Shown in pieces: positions 47,081 through 56,055 of a stretch of DNA of 64,000 bases; within the stretch, counting starts at the first letter, position 1, and the number at the start of each line of letters is the position of its first letter. The notes under the pieces were generated by a model that saw only the letters and a program-made list of their open reading frames with translations, searched no databases and was not told the origin of the DNA. The position numbers and the translations under genes are program-made. Source of the stretch: VXYL01 sp965199915 (GTDB taxonomy: Bacteria; Pseudomonadota; Gammaproteobacteria; Pseudomonadales; Azotimanducaceae); contig OZ241348.1 in assembly GCA_965199915.1 (NCBI GenBank), forward strand, positions 248,001 through 312,000. Direction: 5' to 3'.

Positions 47081-48910
47081 CTACGGTCGGCGGGAGTCCG
47101 CTCGCGGCTGGGCGATCACCAATGTCTGCCCGGCCGGCACGTCGCGCCGGGTGGTGACCGCGCCGTCCGGCCACTCCACCTCCAGCACGTCCACCCGCGC
47201 GGCCGCGCCAAGGCCGAACACGCGCAACGCCGGGTTCTGCGTCGTGTAGTTGCTGCCCAACACGATCTCGCGCATTTGCGTGGTGTCGCCCGTCGTGGCG
47301 CGGATGCGGGCGCCGGCGGCCTCGGTGTTCGGCGCGGCGCCTTCCAGTCGGACGCGCAGATAGTTGCCGTCGGCACCTTCGTTGCGCCACAGCGTGGCGG
47401 CGTTCACGGCGTTGCGGTGTAGTTGCAGAATGTCCACGTCGCCGTCGTTGTCGAAGTCCGCGCACACGGCGCCGTAGCCTTGCTCGGTGTCGGCGAGGCC
47501 GACTGCGCCGGCTACGTCCGTGAACGCGCCGTCGTCGTTTTGCAGGAACATTCGGCTGGCGTCGCGGACGAAATCGCTTGGCGGAAAGGGCTCTATCCAG
47601 CCGTTGGTGTGGTAGATGTCCAAGTCGCCGTCGTTGTCGAAGTCCTCGAAACACGCCGCCCAGCCCCAGCCGCCGTCGCGCACGCCCGCGGCTTCGGTCG
47701 CGTCGAACAACGCGCCGTCCACGTTCGCGTACAGCCGGTTGCCGAGCGTGTAGATTTGCTTGCCGTTCTCGTCCGGCACGCTCCAGATGGAGGTGACGAA
47801 CCAGTCCAAATCGCCGTCGTTGTCGTAGTCGCCAAGGGCCGAACCCATGCCGTTGCGATCTTTGATCTGCATCGGATCGGTGGCGTTGCGAAAGGTGCCG
47901 TCGCCGTTGTTGCGAAAGTAGCGCGACGTCTTGAAATCCGCCGCCACCACCAGATCGGGAAAGCGGTCCGCGTCCATGCGCGCGAAACTCGGTGAAAACG
48001 TGTAGTCGTAGTCGTAGCGCGGATCTCCGGACGAACCCTCGGGGTTCGAATCGATGATGTCGGGCGCGATGCCGGCCGCCAAACTCACGTCCGTGAAGCG
48101 AATCACGCTGGCGGTGCTGTCGTTGCGCCACAGGTGCTCGGTGTCGACGGCGGCGCCGGCTTCCCGGCGCGTGCCCCAATGCGTGAGAAAGAGATCCACG
48201 TCGCCATCGAGATCGTAGTCGCCGAAAGCCGCCGAAAGCGTGTGGCGGGAGCGCATGGCGTCCAAACCGGAACCTGCCGTCGCGTCCAGAAAGGTGCCGT
48301 CTCCCTCGTTGCGGAAGACCTTGGTCGGATCCCTTTCCAAGCCGCCAACCACGAGATCCAAATCCCCGTCGCCATCGATGTCCGCGAACGTCGGGCCGCT
48401 GTGCCGGTGATTCTCCAAGGCGGACTTCGTATTCGCCACATCCGCGAATTCGGCCAGCTCCTCGAAGCGGTTGCCGCCAACATTGCGGTACAGCAGATTG
48501 GGGCCCACATCGCCGCGCACGATGAACAAGTCCACGAAACCGTCGCCGTCGTAATCACCGGCCGCCGCGCCGCCCCCGAACACCTCCGGCTCGGAACCGA
48601 GCGTCGGTTCCACATAGCCGTAATGGAAGCTAATGCCGGAACCCGCTGTGACGTTGGTGAAACGCAGCGACGTCGGCTCGGGCATCGGCGGTGCCGGCGA
48701 CACTGGCGGCGGTGGTGGCGACGGCGGCGGTGGCGGCGGTGTGGACGAACCGCCACCGCCGCAAGCCACAAGCAGCAGAACCGAGCAGGCCGCCGGCACG
48801 ATGGATGGCAACCGCGCGCGACAACAACCCCCGCGCAGCTGGCCCGACGCGCTTCGATTTGCCACCGCAATGGACCTCGCACGATTCCAAGCGCCGAATA
48901 GAGACTTCAT
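47081..48910 (-). CDS. FG-GAP/ASPIC-UnbV repeat lipoprotein
   Basis: 609 residues. A lipobox (SVLLLVAC) is followed by a Pro-rich spacer and seven or so FG-GAP/VCBS calcium-binding blades with repeated DxDxDGxxD motifs (AAAGDYDGDGFVDLFIV, ADIDGDGDLDLVVGG, GDYDLDGDVDLFLTH, GDYDNDGDLDWFVTS, EDFDNDGDLDIYHTN), forming a beta-propeller. The C-terminus is an ASPIC/UnbV domain (YLRVRLEGAAPNTEAAGARI, VEWPDGAVTT). Surface-exposed proteins of this kind bind proteins or polysaccharides. It lies upstream of and co-oriented with the esterase. Confidence 0.9.
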   Translation of the reverse strand: MKSLFGAWNRARSIAVANRSASGQLRGGCCRARLPSIVPAACSVLLLVACGGGGSSTPPPPPPSPPPPPVSPAPPMPEPTSLRFTNVTAGSGISFHYGYVEPTLGSEPEVFGGGAAAGDYDGDGFVDLFIVRGDVGPNLLYRNVGGNRFEELAEFADVANTKSALENHRHSGPTFADIDGDGDLDLVVGGLERDPTKVFRNEGDGTFLDATAGSGLDAMRSRHTLSAAFGDYDLDGDVDLFLTHWGTRREAGAAVDTEHLWRNDSTASVIRFTDVSLAAGIAPDIIDSNPEGSSGDPRYDYDYTFSPSFARMDADRFPDLVVAADFKTSRYFRNNGDGTFRNATDPMQIKDRNGMGSALGDYDNDGDLDWFVTSIWSVPDENGKQIYTLGNRLYANVDGALFDATEAAGVRDGGWGWAACFEDFDNDGDLDIYHTNGWIEPFPPSDFVRDASRMFLQNDDGAFTDVAGAVGLADTEQGYGAVCADFDNDGDVDILQLHRNAVNAATLWRNEGADGNYLRVRLEGAAPNTEAAGARIRATTGDTTQMREIVLGSNYTTQNPALRVFGLGAAARVDVLEVEWPDGAVTTRRDVPAGQTLVIAQPRADSRRP

Positions 48911-49034
48911 GGCCGGCCACTATGAACGAGTCGCCCGCCAAAGACCACGACGCTGTTCCAATATCCCCACGCGGCGGCGAAACGGCAGGACAGCGTACAA
49001 TGGCCGCAGTTTTTGGAGGGTGGCGACCGAACGC

Positions 49035-49214
49035 ATGGCGACGCGGCGGCAACGGCGCAAACGGGACATCGACAACTACGCGCACACGGACAAAGAGCGG
49101 GTGAACAACCCGCCGGGTGCGAAAAAAGCAACTGACGCGACAGCGATACGACCAGTTCCCATAGCCTTACCGTGTGCGGCCGTGAGGGAGTTCGGAAGGG
49201 CTGGAGTCGTCTAG
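49035..49214 (+). pseudogene. Possible 5' relic of a Mod-type DNA methyltransferase gene
   Basis: The 59-residue frame starts MATRRQRRKRDIDNYAHTDK and continues ERVNNPPGAKKATD. The pattern Y-x-H-x-D-K-E-R-x-N-N-P-P is typical of the N-terminus of site-specific DNA methyltransferases of type III restriction systems. Nothing of the methyltransferase body follows, so only the beginning of the gene remains. A GGAGGG lies upstream. Confidence 0.4.
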
Positions 49215-50209
49215 CGACGTCGTGCGCGAGCGAGAAAGTCCGGGCCGCTGCCGCAGTCGATGATCAACGTGCCAATCCGCGCCAGTTCGGCGCCGTCCTC
49301 AACGCCAGCGAGCAAAGCGGCCAGCTCGGCGCCGGTGGCCGCGCCGAAGCGCCGGCTTGCTAGGCTGCACAGCACTTCCCGCCGGCCCTCGTCGATCTTC
49401 AGCTCGTCCCGTTCTCGAAGCGTTTCCGCAAGCATCGTCGTCTCCTTGTTGCGAACCAAAATCGGCGGCCGGCCGCCCAGCCGCGGACTCAGAATACCGC
49501 CACACCATGCCACGAACGACCACCACAGTTCCTGATCGTCCGTCGCCGAGAACAGCGTCTCGGCCCGCGCCAGCGCTGGAGGCAGCCCCTCCGCCGATGC
49601 CGCGTCCAGCGCCAGCACGACCCGCGCCAGATTCCCGTCCGCAGCATCGTCACCCGCGAAGTTCTTCGCGTCAACCAGTCGGCAGGCCAAGCGCGGCTGC
49701 AGAGCGCGCAGTTCCCGCGGCATCCACCCGCGCTCATCCAGCTGCAGCGGCGCACGCCATTTGGCCCTGCCGTTGTACACCACCAGCGGCACATGCGCCA
49801 CGACCCGGCCGCCGTCCGTTGCCATCCAGCCGGAGCGGTGCAGGTCCCGGCGCAGCAGCACAACGTACTCCAGCAGCCGCTCCGTTATCCGCGCGTCCGG
49901 ACTCGATTGGAGTTCGATGTGGAACATCACCCCGGCGCCGGCGGGCCAGCCGGCACGCTCTTTGTTTGCGAAGGGCAAGCCCCTCGCGCTCCCCGGCTGA
50001 GGGCTCCTGAACGGCACCCACCAAGGCAGGTCGGCCCGCCGGGCGCGGAGGTCGTCCGTGACGTGCTCCGCCGGCAGGCGTTCCAGGCGGTCGAGGTCCA
50101 AGTCGTCCACCCAAGGGTCGCCGAGCAGGCGGACGAGGTCCGCGACCACGCGGCGGTGCGAGAACAGCCGCTTGCCGGATTTGTCGCTGTGTCGGATTTG
50201 TCGTGCCAT
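49211..50209 (-). CDS. Rpn-family recombination-promoting nuclease / putative transposase
   Basis: 332 residues with the layout of Rpn (YhgA-like, PD-(D/E)xK) proteins: N-terminal YYK-like region replaced here by DKSGKRLFSHRRVVADLVRL, then LPFANKERAGWPAGAG, the nuclease core FHIELQSSPDARITERLLEY and VPLVVYNGRAKWRAP. Rpn proteins are DNA endonucleases that raise RecA-independent recombination. The ATG at 50209 is preferred over a GTG nine bases upstream. The gene seems intact in a zone of decayed genes. Confidence 0.82.
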   Translation of the reverse strand: MARQIRHSDKSGKRLFSHRRVVADLVRLLGDPWVDDLDLDRLERLPAEHVTDDLRARRADLPWWVPFRSPQPGSARGLPFANKERAGWPAGAGVMFHIELQSSPDARITERLLEYVVLLRRDLHRSGWMATDGGRVVAHVPLVVYNGRAKWRAPLQLDERGWMPRELRALQPRLACRLVDAKNFAGDDAADGNLARVVLALDAASAEGLPPALARAETLFSATDDQELWWSFVAWCGGILSPRLGGRPPILVRNKETTMLAETLRERDELKIDEGRREVLCSLASRRFGAATGAELAALLAGVEDGAELARIGTLIIDCGSGPDFLARARRR

Positions 50210-50265
50210 GGGCGGCACTGTGCGCCGGCGACCGCGTGGGGCGATAGGGCAATGGGCTGAAATCC

Positions 50266-50646
50266 TTGTGCGAAATCGCCCATGCCGGCGGTGCGCCGCT
50301 GCCGACGCTGGCGCGTATCATGCCCCTTGTCGGGTGCGCTGGTTTCGGCGGCGCTAAAGAGCGAAGCGAGTTAGGTGGCAAAGGAACGCAAGCCGCGCAA
50401 GCGGCGTCGGATTACGCGGCCATGGACTTGCGCGGCCACATCGCCTTCGCGGTCGGCAGCGAGAGCGGCGGTCTGGAGGCGGATTGGCTCGCCGATGCGG
50501 CGAGTGCGCGCATTCCCATGGCTGGGCGCGTGGATTCCGTGAACGCCGCCACCGCAGCCGCGCTGCTGCTGTTCGAGGCGCGAAGGCAACGCGCATCCGG
50601 TGCTGCGTCGAGCCCGGCGAACGCCCGCGCCGAGACAGCGCCGTGA
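50266..50646 (+). pseudogene. 3' remnant of a TrmH/SpoU-family RNA methyltransferase gene
   Basis: The last 70 residues carry motifs 2 and 3 of SpoU-type 2'-O-ribose methyltransferases: AFAVGSESGGL and ARIPMAGRVDSVNAATAAAL followed by LLFEARRQR. These form the knot that binds S-adenosylmethionine. The upstream substrate-binding domain and motif 1 are missing, and the N-terminal 35 codons of this frame are unrelated. The stop overlaps the next start (GTGA), showing the ancestral operon link. Confidence 0.75.
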
Positions 50647-51548
50647 CCGACGGCCCGGCCGAAGCGCCGCCGATGCGCGGCACGTTGGACGTGCGCCTGC
50701 TGCTCCGCCACTTCCACTGGCGCATTGCCGTCACTTGGCTGCTGGTGCTGCTGGAGAACACGCTGTGGGCGTTCGTGCCGCTCTTCATCGGGCGCGCCAT
50801 CGACGCGCTGCTGGCCAAGGAGATCAACGCCCTGTGGGAGGTGGGCGCAGTGCTGGCCGCGCTCACGGTGGTCGCCGTCGGGCGGCGCGTCTACGACACG
50901 CGCTGCTATGGAACGATGCGCGTGCGCTTCGGCGCGGAGCTGGTGCGGCGCTTGGGCGAACGCCCGGTCTCGCAGGTGAATGCGCGGCTGGAGATGAGCC
51001 GCGAGATGGTGGACTTCCTCGAAGGATACGTGCCGGAACTGCTCACCGCCGTGGTACAGCTGGTGGTCAGCGTGGCGATCCTCTGGAGCTTCGACGTGCG
51101 GCTCGGCGGCACGGCGCTGGCGGTCGTGGCCGCCATCGCCGTGGTCTACGCGCTCTTCCACCGCCGCTTCTACCGGCTCAACAGCGACCTCAACGCGCAG
51201 ACGGAAAAGCAGATCGCCGTGCTTGAACAACGCCTGCGCGAACCGCTGTGGACGCACCTGATGCGGCTGCGCCGCTGCGAAGTGCGGCTGTCGGACACCG
51301 AAGCGCTGCTCTACGGTGCCATCTTCGCCGCGATGTTCGCGTTCGTGCTCACGAACCTGTGGTTCGCCGCGTCCATCCCGGCGGTCACCGCCGGCATGAT
51401 CTTCGCCATCCTGAGCTACTCCTGGGAGTTCGTGGAATCCGGCGTCGCGCTGCCGGCGGTGCTGCAGCAGTCCACGCGGCTGGCGGAAATCCGCCAGCGT
51501 CTGAACCCGGATTTGTCGCGCGAATCCGGCGAGCAGCCGCCGGCGTGA
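50643..51548 (+). CDS. ABC-transporter-type six-helix membrane protein without ATPase
   Basis: 301 residues with six predicted helices resembling the transmembrane domain of type I ABC exporters (VTWLLVLLENTLWAFVPLFI, VVQLVVSVAILWSF, ALAVVAAIAVVYALF, AAMFAFVLTNLWFAASIPAV) and the cytoplasmic coupling region (YRLNSDLNAQTEKQIAVLEQ). There is no Walker A or signature motif and no nucleotide-binding domain gene beside it. Members annotated as ABC transporter six-transmembrane-domain proteins occur in many proteobacteria; their function is unknown. GTG start overlapping the TrmH stop. Confidence 0.8.
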   Translation: MTDGPAEAPPMRGTLDVRLLLRHFHWRIAVTWLLVLLENTLWAFVPLFIGRAIDALLAKEINALWEVGAVLAALTVVAVGRRVYDTRCYGTMRVRFGAELVRRLGERPVSQVNARLEMSREMVDFLEGYVPELLTAVVQLVVSVAILWSFDVRLGGTALAVVAAIAVVYALFHRRFYRLNSDLNAQTEKQIAVLEQRLREPLWTHLMRLRRCEVRLSDTEALLYGAIFAAMFAFVLTNLWFAASIPAVTAGMIFAILSYSWEFVESGVALPAVLQQSTRLAEIRQRLNPDLSRESGEQPPA

Positions 51549-51549
51549 G

Positions 51550-51714
51550 TCACGCGGCGAACTGCGGCAGACGCTTCGGCACGGATTCGTTGCGCAACAC
51601 GGCGTAGTCGGGCAGGCCGTCGCGGTAGGCCGGATAGCTCTCGCCGGCGATCAAGGGCCGCAGGTAGCGGCGAGCCGCATCCGTGATGCCAAAGCCGTCG
51701 GCGTGCGGCGCATC
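51550..51714 (-). pseudogene. 3' remnant resembling PPi-dependent 6-phosphofructokinase
   Basis: About 54 residues ending at a TGA at 51550: ADDAPHADGFGITDAARRYL, RPLIAGESYPAYRDGLPDYA and VLRNESVPKRLPQF. The block D-G-F-G-I-T...Y-L-x-P-L-I-x-G-E...Y-R-D-G-L-P-x-Y...V-P-K-x-L-P-x-F recalls the C-terminus of proteobacterial PPi-phosphofructokinases. The remaining 85% of such a gene is absent. Confidence 0.45.
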
Positions 51715-51759
51715 GTCCGCCTGCCGTTGCGCGAGGCCGCCGGCGGTACATCGGCACGC

Positions 51760-52066
51760 CCTGCCGGTCGACACCTTGGAGTCTCAGTCGTCCCTCGCGC
51801 AGCGCGTAGTTGGGTAGCCCTCTCAGCCCGTTGAAGAACCGGCTTTTCTTCATCAGCCTGTCTTCTTCCTCCGCGGTGGGACGAGCACTTTGGTACGGCA
51901 AACAGTCGTAGTAATAGGTGCGAATCAGATCAAGCGGTTCCCTCTGTGGTCTCCCGTATCTTGGCAGCCACCTTGGCACTCAAAAGCTCGAAGTCGACCC
52001 ATTTGCCGGCACTCTTGGCCACGTTCGAGATGTAGCCGCCATCAATATGGATCGCCAGTCGCGCCA
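51760..52066 (-). pseudogene. 5' remnant of a NYN-domain (LabA-like) nuclease gene
   Basis: The ATG at 52066 starts MARLAIHIDGGYISNVAKSA, giving the first aspartate of a PIN-like NYN domain (HIDGGY). Around 51945 the frame shifts; the second frame continues LDLIRTYYYDCLPYQSARPT, NGLRGLPNYALREGRLRLQG and VDRQGVPMYRR, as in NYN proteins, then breaks off next to the phosphofructokinase-like tail. The C-terminal half is lost. Confidence 0.7.
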
Positions 52067-52460
52067 TGGCTAGCACTCGGCTCAAAGACTACCTGCGAGA
52101 AATGGGGGCTAGGTCGTCGACAACCTAGCCCCCACATTTAGCCTGACCTCCAGTACACCCTCGGCGAACACCGGGATGCCCGACGCCAGGGGGCATTTGT
52201 GGGCACCGTACCGGCGATTAGAGGGCCCTGTCAAGCCTTTTTCGCGCCCTGTTGGTAGCAAATACATTTGTCCGGTTTTTAGAGCACGTTATCTGTCCGG
52301 TCTTCGCGCCCCCCTTGAAGCGCCACTCGAGTGCGCTACCGTGCCGAGCGCGGACCCCGGAAGCGGATAGGCCGCAACACTGGCGCAAGCCGCGGGCGGC
52401 GACGCTGCCGGACCGGCCGTCGCCGCCCCTTTGCGCTGGTGTTCCCGTACTTCGGGGTTC

Positions 52461-53846
52461 GGGGCAGCGCCCCATATGCGTTAACTTGTTTGGGGAGGCA
52501 AAGTGCCCTAGGCTGGTGTGCGGACGCACAGCGACAAGGAGGTCGCGGAATGGACGAGGACTGGGAGGTGCTGTCGTCGCATCTGCCGTCGGACTGGCGG
52601 GAGCAGGCGGCGATCCACGGGGCGCTCAAGGGGTTGCGGAAGGACAAGTCGGCGGATGTTCTGCTGCGGATGCTGCTGATGCATCTGGGCTGCGGGCACT
52701 CGCTGCGGGAGACGGCGACGCGGGCGCGGCAGGCGGGAATCGCGGACATGTCGGACGTGGCGCTGTTCAAGCGGCTGAGGAAGTCGAAGGAGTGGCTGCG
52801 GGCGCTGTGCGTGGGGATGTACCGCGAGTGCGGCGTGGAGCTGGGCGCGTCCGGGGGCTTCCAGGTCCGCGCGTTCGACGGGTCGGTGGTGAAGGAGCCG
52901 GGGCGGACGGGTTCGCTGTGGCGGGTCCACTACAGCCTGCGGCTGCCGGCGCTGGCGTGCGACCACTTCGAGGTGACGAGGACGGAAGGCGGGGGATGCG
53001 GCGAGTCGCTGTCGCGGTTCCCGATCGAGCGGGGAGACCACGTGGTGGCGGATCGCGGCTACTCGACGTCCTCCGGGCTGACGCACGTGGACGCTGCTGG
53101 CGGGTACGCGACGGTGCGCGTCAACACGCAGGCGCTGCGGTTCCGCACGCCGGGCGGCAGGAGGCCGTTCGATCTGCTCGCGGCGGTGTCCGCTATCAAG
53201 CGCGTCGGGGCGGCCAGGTCGTGGCGGGCGCGGGCGGTCGGAGCCGACCGCGAGGGGGTGGTCGGGCGCGTGTGCGCGATGCGGAAGAGCGCCGAGGACG
53301 CCGAGCGGGCCAGGGAGAAGCTGCGCCGGCGGGCGTCGCGCAACGGCAACGAACTGCGCCCGGAGACGTTGGAGTTCGCCGGCTGCGTGATCGTGTTCAC
53401 GACCTTCCCGGCGGACAGGTTCTCGGCGGCGGAGGTGCTGCGGTGGTACCGCGTGCGCTGGCAGGTGGAGTTGACGTTCAAGCGCTGCAAGTCGCTGGCG
53501 GGGCTGGGGCATCTGCCGAAGCGCGCCGACGACAGCGCCCGGGCGTGGCTCTACGGCAAGCTGCTCGTGGCCTTGCTGGCCGAGAAGCTGGCTCGCCGCG
53601 CCGATTCGCGCGCCGTTTCCCCCTGCGGCCGGGAAACGTTCGCGCAGCCCTTGGCGGGAGTTCAAGTTCGTGTTGAATCAAGTCTGCCGAGCCGTTGAAC
53701 CAGCGATGTCGCTAGCCGAAATGCTGGATGAATGGCCAGACATTTCGGCCTCTCTGACCGAACCGCCACGCCGTAGAAAGCCGCAAATGTCGCAATACTT
53801 TGATTTTTAATGAAAAAACAAGTTAACGCATATGGGGCAGCGCCCC
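52461..53846 (+). mobile_element. IS4-type insertion sequence nested in the ISNCY element
   Basis: Ends 52461-52491 and 53816-53846 are 31-bp inverted repeats (GGGGCAGCGCCCCATATGCG followed by TTAACTTGTTT), with mismatches only in the central bases of the terminal GGGGCNNNGCCCC palindrome. The element is about 1386 bp with one transposase gene on the plus strand. No clear target duplicate is visible. Confidence 0.8.
52550..53810 (+). pseudogene. IS4-family transposase with a late frameshift
   Basis: ATG at 52550 has AAGGAGG upstream. The protein has the IS4 layout: RDKSADVLLRMLLMHLGCG-like helical start, FQVRAFDGSVVKEPGRTGSL (first catalytic Asp), VVADRGYSTSSGL (second Asp) and WYRVRWQVELTFKRCKSLAG (Y-(2)-R-(3)-E-(6)-K motif). 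The frame stops at 53698, but the normal tail (WREFKFVLNQVCRAVEPAMS to SQYFDF, ending 53810) is in another frame; one extra base around 53650 (in CCCTTGG) explains it. The element may therefore be defective. Confidence 0.8.
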
Positions 53847-53879
53847 GAAAAGGCCCGAAGGGCCTTTGCGTCGCCGCGT

Positions 53880-55043
53880 TCACGCGGTGGCGACCGGCGA
53901 GCCGTCGGCCTCGTAGCGGCCGATGCGGCGCGGGCCGTGGAACACCGACAGCCGCCCGTCGGCGTGCTCGTGGACGCGGACGCGGCGGCGCACGAAGTGC
54001 CTGCCGTGCGGTCCGGGCGGGATTTGCAGCGACCGGTTGTTGTAGCTGACGCAGTTGTCGTGCCCGACCACGCGGTCCTCCTTGACGCACAGGATGTCGT
54101 CGAGGTCGACGCCGCCGAGCGGCACGAAGGCGTCGCCGGACTCCCGCGCCGGCGCCGCGAAGCGCTTGTTGTAGTCGGGCCAGAACCGCTCGCGCAGGTA
54201 GTTGTTGGCCGTCTCCATGTCGCGCACGCCTTCCAGCGCCAGCTCGTTCGGCAGACGCCCTTGGATTGTCCCGAAGTGCCGCTCCGAACGGCCCCGCGCC
54301 TGGGGCGAGTAGGACGGAATCATCTCGATGCCCAGCTCCCCCATCGCCCGCCCGAACTGCGTCGGGTTGCTTTTGTCCACCTTGCCGCCCGCCTCCGGCG
54401 TGTGCCAGTAGTGGCTGCCCCGGTCCGAGTAGAGGCTCAGGAACAGCCCCCGCCCCTCGGCCGTCTCGCGCACCCCGCGGAAGCTCGACCAGGTGCCCTC
54501 CTCCTCCACGAAGAAGCCCGAATACACCTCGCCCGTGGCGTCGTCCAAGGTCACGATCAGATCCCACACCGCGTCCGCCACCCACTCGTGCGTGGACCCG
54601 TCCTGATGCACCAGCATCCCGGGCAGCGGCGCCCGCTCGCGCTTCTTCCGGCGCCTCCCCCGCGTCCGGCCCTTGCCGACCAGACCCGCCTCCCGCAGCC
54701 GGCTCTTCACCCACGTGTACGACCGCTTTCCGCCGTGCTCCTCCCGGTACCGCTCGTGGAAGTGCGCCACCGTCCACCCCTCGTAGGTCTCCCGGTACAG
54801 CGTCTCCAGCCGCAGCACCTCGTCCGCCGGCGCCCGCAGCGACGACACCTGCGCCATCCGCTTGTCGACCAGCCCGTCGATTCCGTCTTCGTGGTACCGG
54901 TCAACGTACCGCCGGAACGTGCGCGGGCACACCCCCAGCAGCTCCGCCGCCTCCTCCTGCGTCAACCGCTTCTCCGTCCACCTTCCCAACGCCTCCTCGA
55001 ATCTTCTCATCCTCGTCTCCTGCAACCATTTCGCCCGCTTCAT
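53880..55043 (-). CDS. ISNCY/ISDol1-family transposase
   Basis: 387 residues. N-terminal HTH (LTQEEAAELLGVCPRTFRRY), then an rve-type DDE core: MLVHQDGSTHEWVAD (first Asp), SLYSDRGSHYWHTPEAGG (second Asp) and YSPQARGRSERHFGTIQGRL (Glu), with a C-terminal beta-rich tail. The ATG at 55043 has GGAGGAGGT immediately upstream. The gene is complete; the nested IS4 lies beyond its 3' end. Confidence 0.9.
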   Translation of the reverse strand: MKRAKWLQETRMRRFEEALGRWTEKRLTQEEAAELLGVCPRTFRRYVDRYHEDGIDGLVDKRMAQVSSLRAPADEVLRLETLYRETYEGWTVAHFHERYREEHGGKRSYTWVKSRLREAGLVGKGRTRGRRRKKRERAPLPGMLVHQDGSTHEWVADAVWDLIVTLDDATGEVYSGFFVEEEGTWSSFRGVRETAEGRGLFLSLYSDRGSHYWHTPEAGGKVDKSNPTQFGRAMGELGIEMIPSYSPQARGRSERHFGTIQGRLPNELALEGVRDMETANNYLRERFWPDYNKRFAAPARESGDAFVPLGGVDLDDILCVKEDRVVGHDNCVSYNNRSLQIPPGPHGRHFVRRRVRVHEHADGRLSVFHGPRRIGRYEADGSPVATA

Positions 55044-55168
55044 CGACCTCCTCCAGAGGCGTCCAAAAGCGGACAATTTATGCGCTAGAAAACCGGACAG
55101 ATTATGTGCTCCCAACAGCCCCGTGTCTGTGGCAAAACTTGATATTTGTGAACATCTTCTCCCCCTCT

Positions 55169-56053
55169 TCACTTTGCGGACGAACCCGCTTGGAAGCGCA
55201 AGTCGGCCACTCGGTGGGCGGCGTCGAGTTCAACCACCACGTCCGCCGTCTTCGGCAGCGTTGCCAACATGCGCAGCGTCACGCGCTCGTAGTGCGCCAC
55301 GAAACGGAACACCTGCGCTTCGGTCATGCGCTGCGCGGCCGGGCGTTCGGCCTCTTGTTGCAGCCGCCAGCGCCGCACCGCAGCCAAATCCGGCACTTGC
55401 AGAAACACGATGGCGTCCAGATGGGCGTTCAGGTCCGCGTACTCGCCGCGCAGCGCGTGCTCGATGTGTCGCCGCCAACGGCCTTGGGCGTCGTGTTCGC
55501 GTTCCAACGCGTTGACGGGCGTGGGTGCCGGCACCGCCTGCTCCATCCCGTCCGCGGGCGGCGCGCCAACGCACCAACCTTCCACGACCACCACATCCGC
55601 CGGTCCGCGCCGCGTGGCGAAACCCATCCGGTCGTCCGCGCCCTTGTCGAAACGCGGCACGCGCACTTCGCCGGGCTGGCCTAGGGCGGAGAGGGCGCGG
55701 CGCAATTCTCCGGCGGCGTGGGTGCCGGGCGGTCCGCGGGTGGCGAACAGGGGATGCACCGCGCTTGCCAGGTGGCGCCGCTCGGCGCGGGTGAGGTAGA
55801 AATCGTCAAGGCTGAGCACAACCACATGCATCCCGAGTGTCCGTCCAGCGGCCTCAATGAGCCTTCCCAACGTGGATTTGCCGGCGCCTTGGCCGCCGCC
55901 GATGCCCACCTGCCCGACGCCCCGCGAACGCCAGTCGTCCACCAACAACGCCGCCAACTGCCGGTAGTCGTCCGGCGCGGCGACGTCCAAACTCTGGTAA
56001 CAAGCGCGCGCCTCGGCGCTTGCCTTGCGCCCCGCCAAATCCGCCAAGCGCAT
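55169..56053 (-). CDS. D-glycerate 3-kinase-like P-loop kinase
   Basis: 294 residues. Walker A GIGGGQGAGKSTLGRLIEAA, followed by VVVLSLDDFYLTRAERRHLA, LFATRGPPGTHAAGEL, RVPRFDKGADDR and DVVVVEGWCVGA, a set of motifs shared by YggC/GLYK-type kinases that phosphorylate D-glycerate in the photorespiratory or glyoxylate routes. Close relatives include pantothenate- and uridine-kinase-like proteins, so the substrate is not certain. It begins 2 nt after the dinG stop, forming an operon with it. Confidence 0.85.
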   Translation of the reverse strand: MRLADLAGRKASAEARACYQSLDVAAPDDYRQLAALLVDDWRSRGVGQVGIGGGQGAGKSTLGRLIEAAGRTLGMHVVVLSLDDFYLTRAERRHLASAVHPLFATRGPPGTHAAGELRRALSALGQPGEVRVPRFDKGADDRMGFATRRGPADVVVVEGWCVGAPPADGMEQAVPAPTPVNALEREHDAQGRWRRHIEHALRGEYADLNAHLDAIVFLQVPDLAAVRRWRLQQEAERPAAQRMTEAQVFRFVAHYERVTLRMLATLPKTADVVVELDAAHRVADLRFQAGSSAK

Positions 56054-56055
56054 TT

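Larger units (their letters stand above)
52249..55118 (-). mobile_element. ISNCY (ISDol1-type) element carrying a nested IS4-type element
   Basis: Imperfect inverted ends: left (52249-52300) reads CTGTTGGTAGCA then TTTGTCCGGTTTTTAGAGCA; right (about 55066-55118), read inward, gives CTGTTGGGAGCA then ATAATCTGTCCGGTTTTCTA. Each end has two copies of the TGTCCG motif typical of ISDol1-like elements. The transposase (53880-55043) lies on the minus strand. The element is split by an IS4-type insertion at 52461-53846 in its non-coding part. Flanking target duplicates are not clear. Confidence 0.72.
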
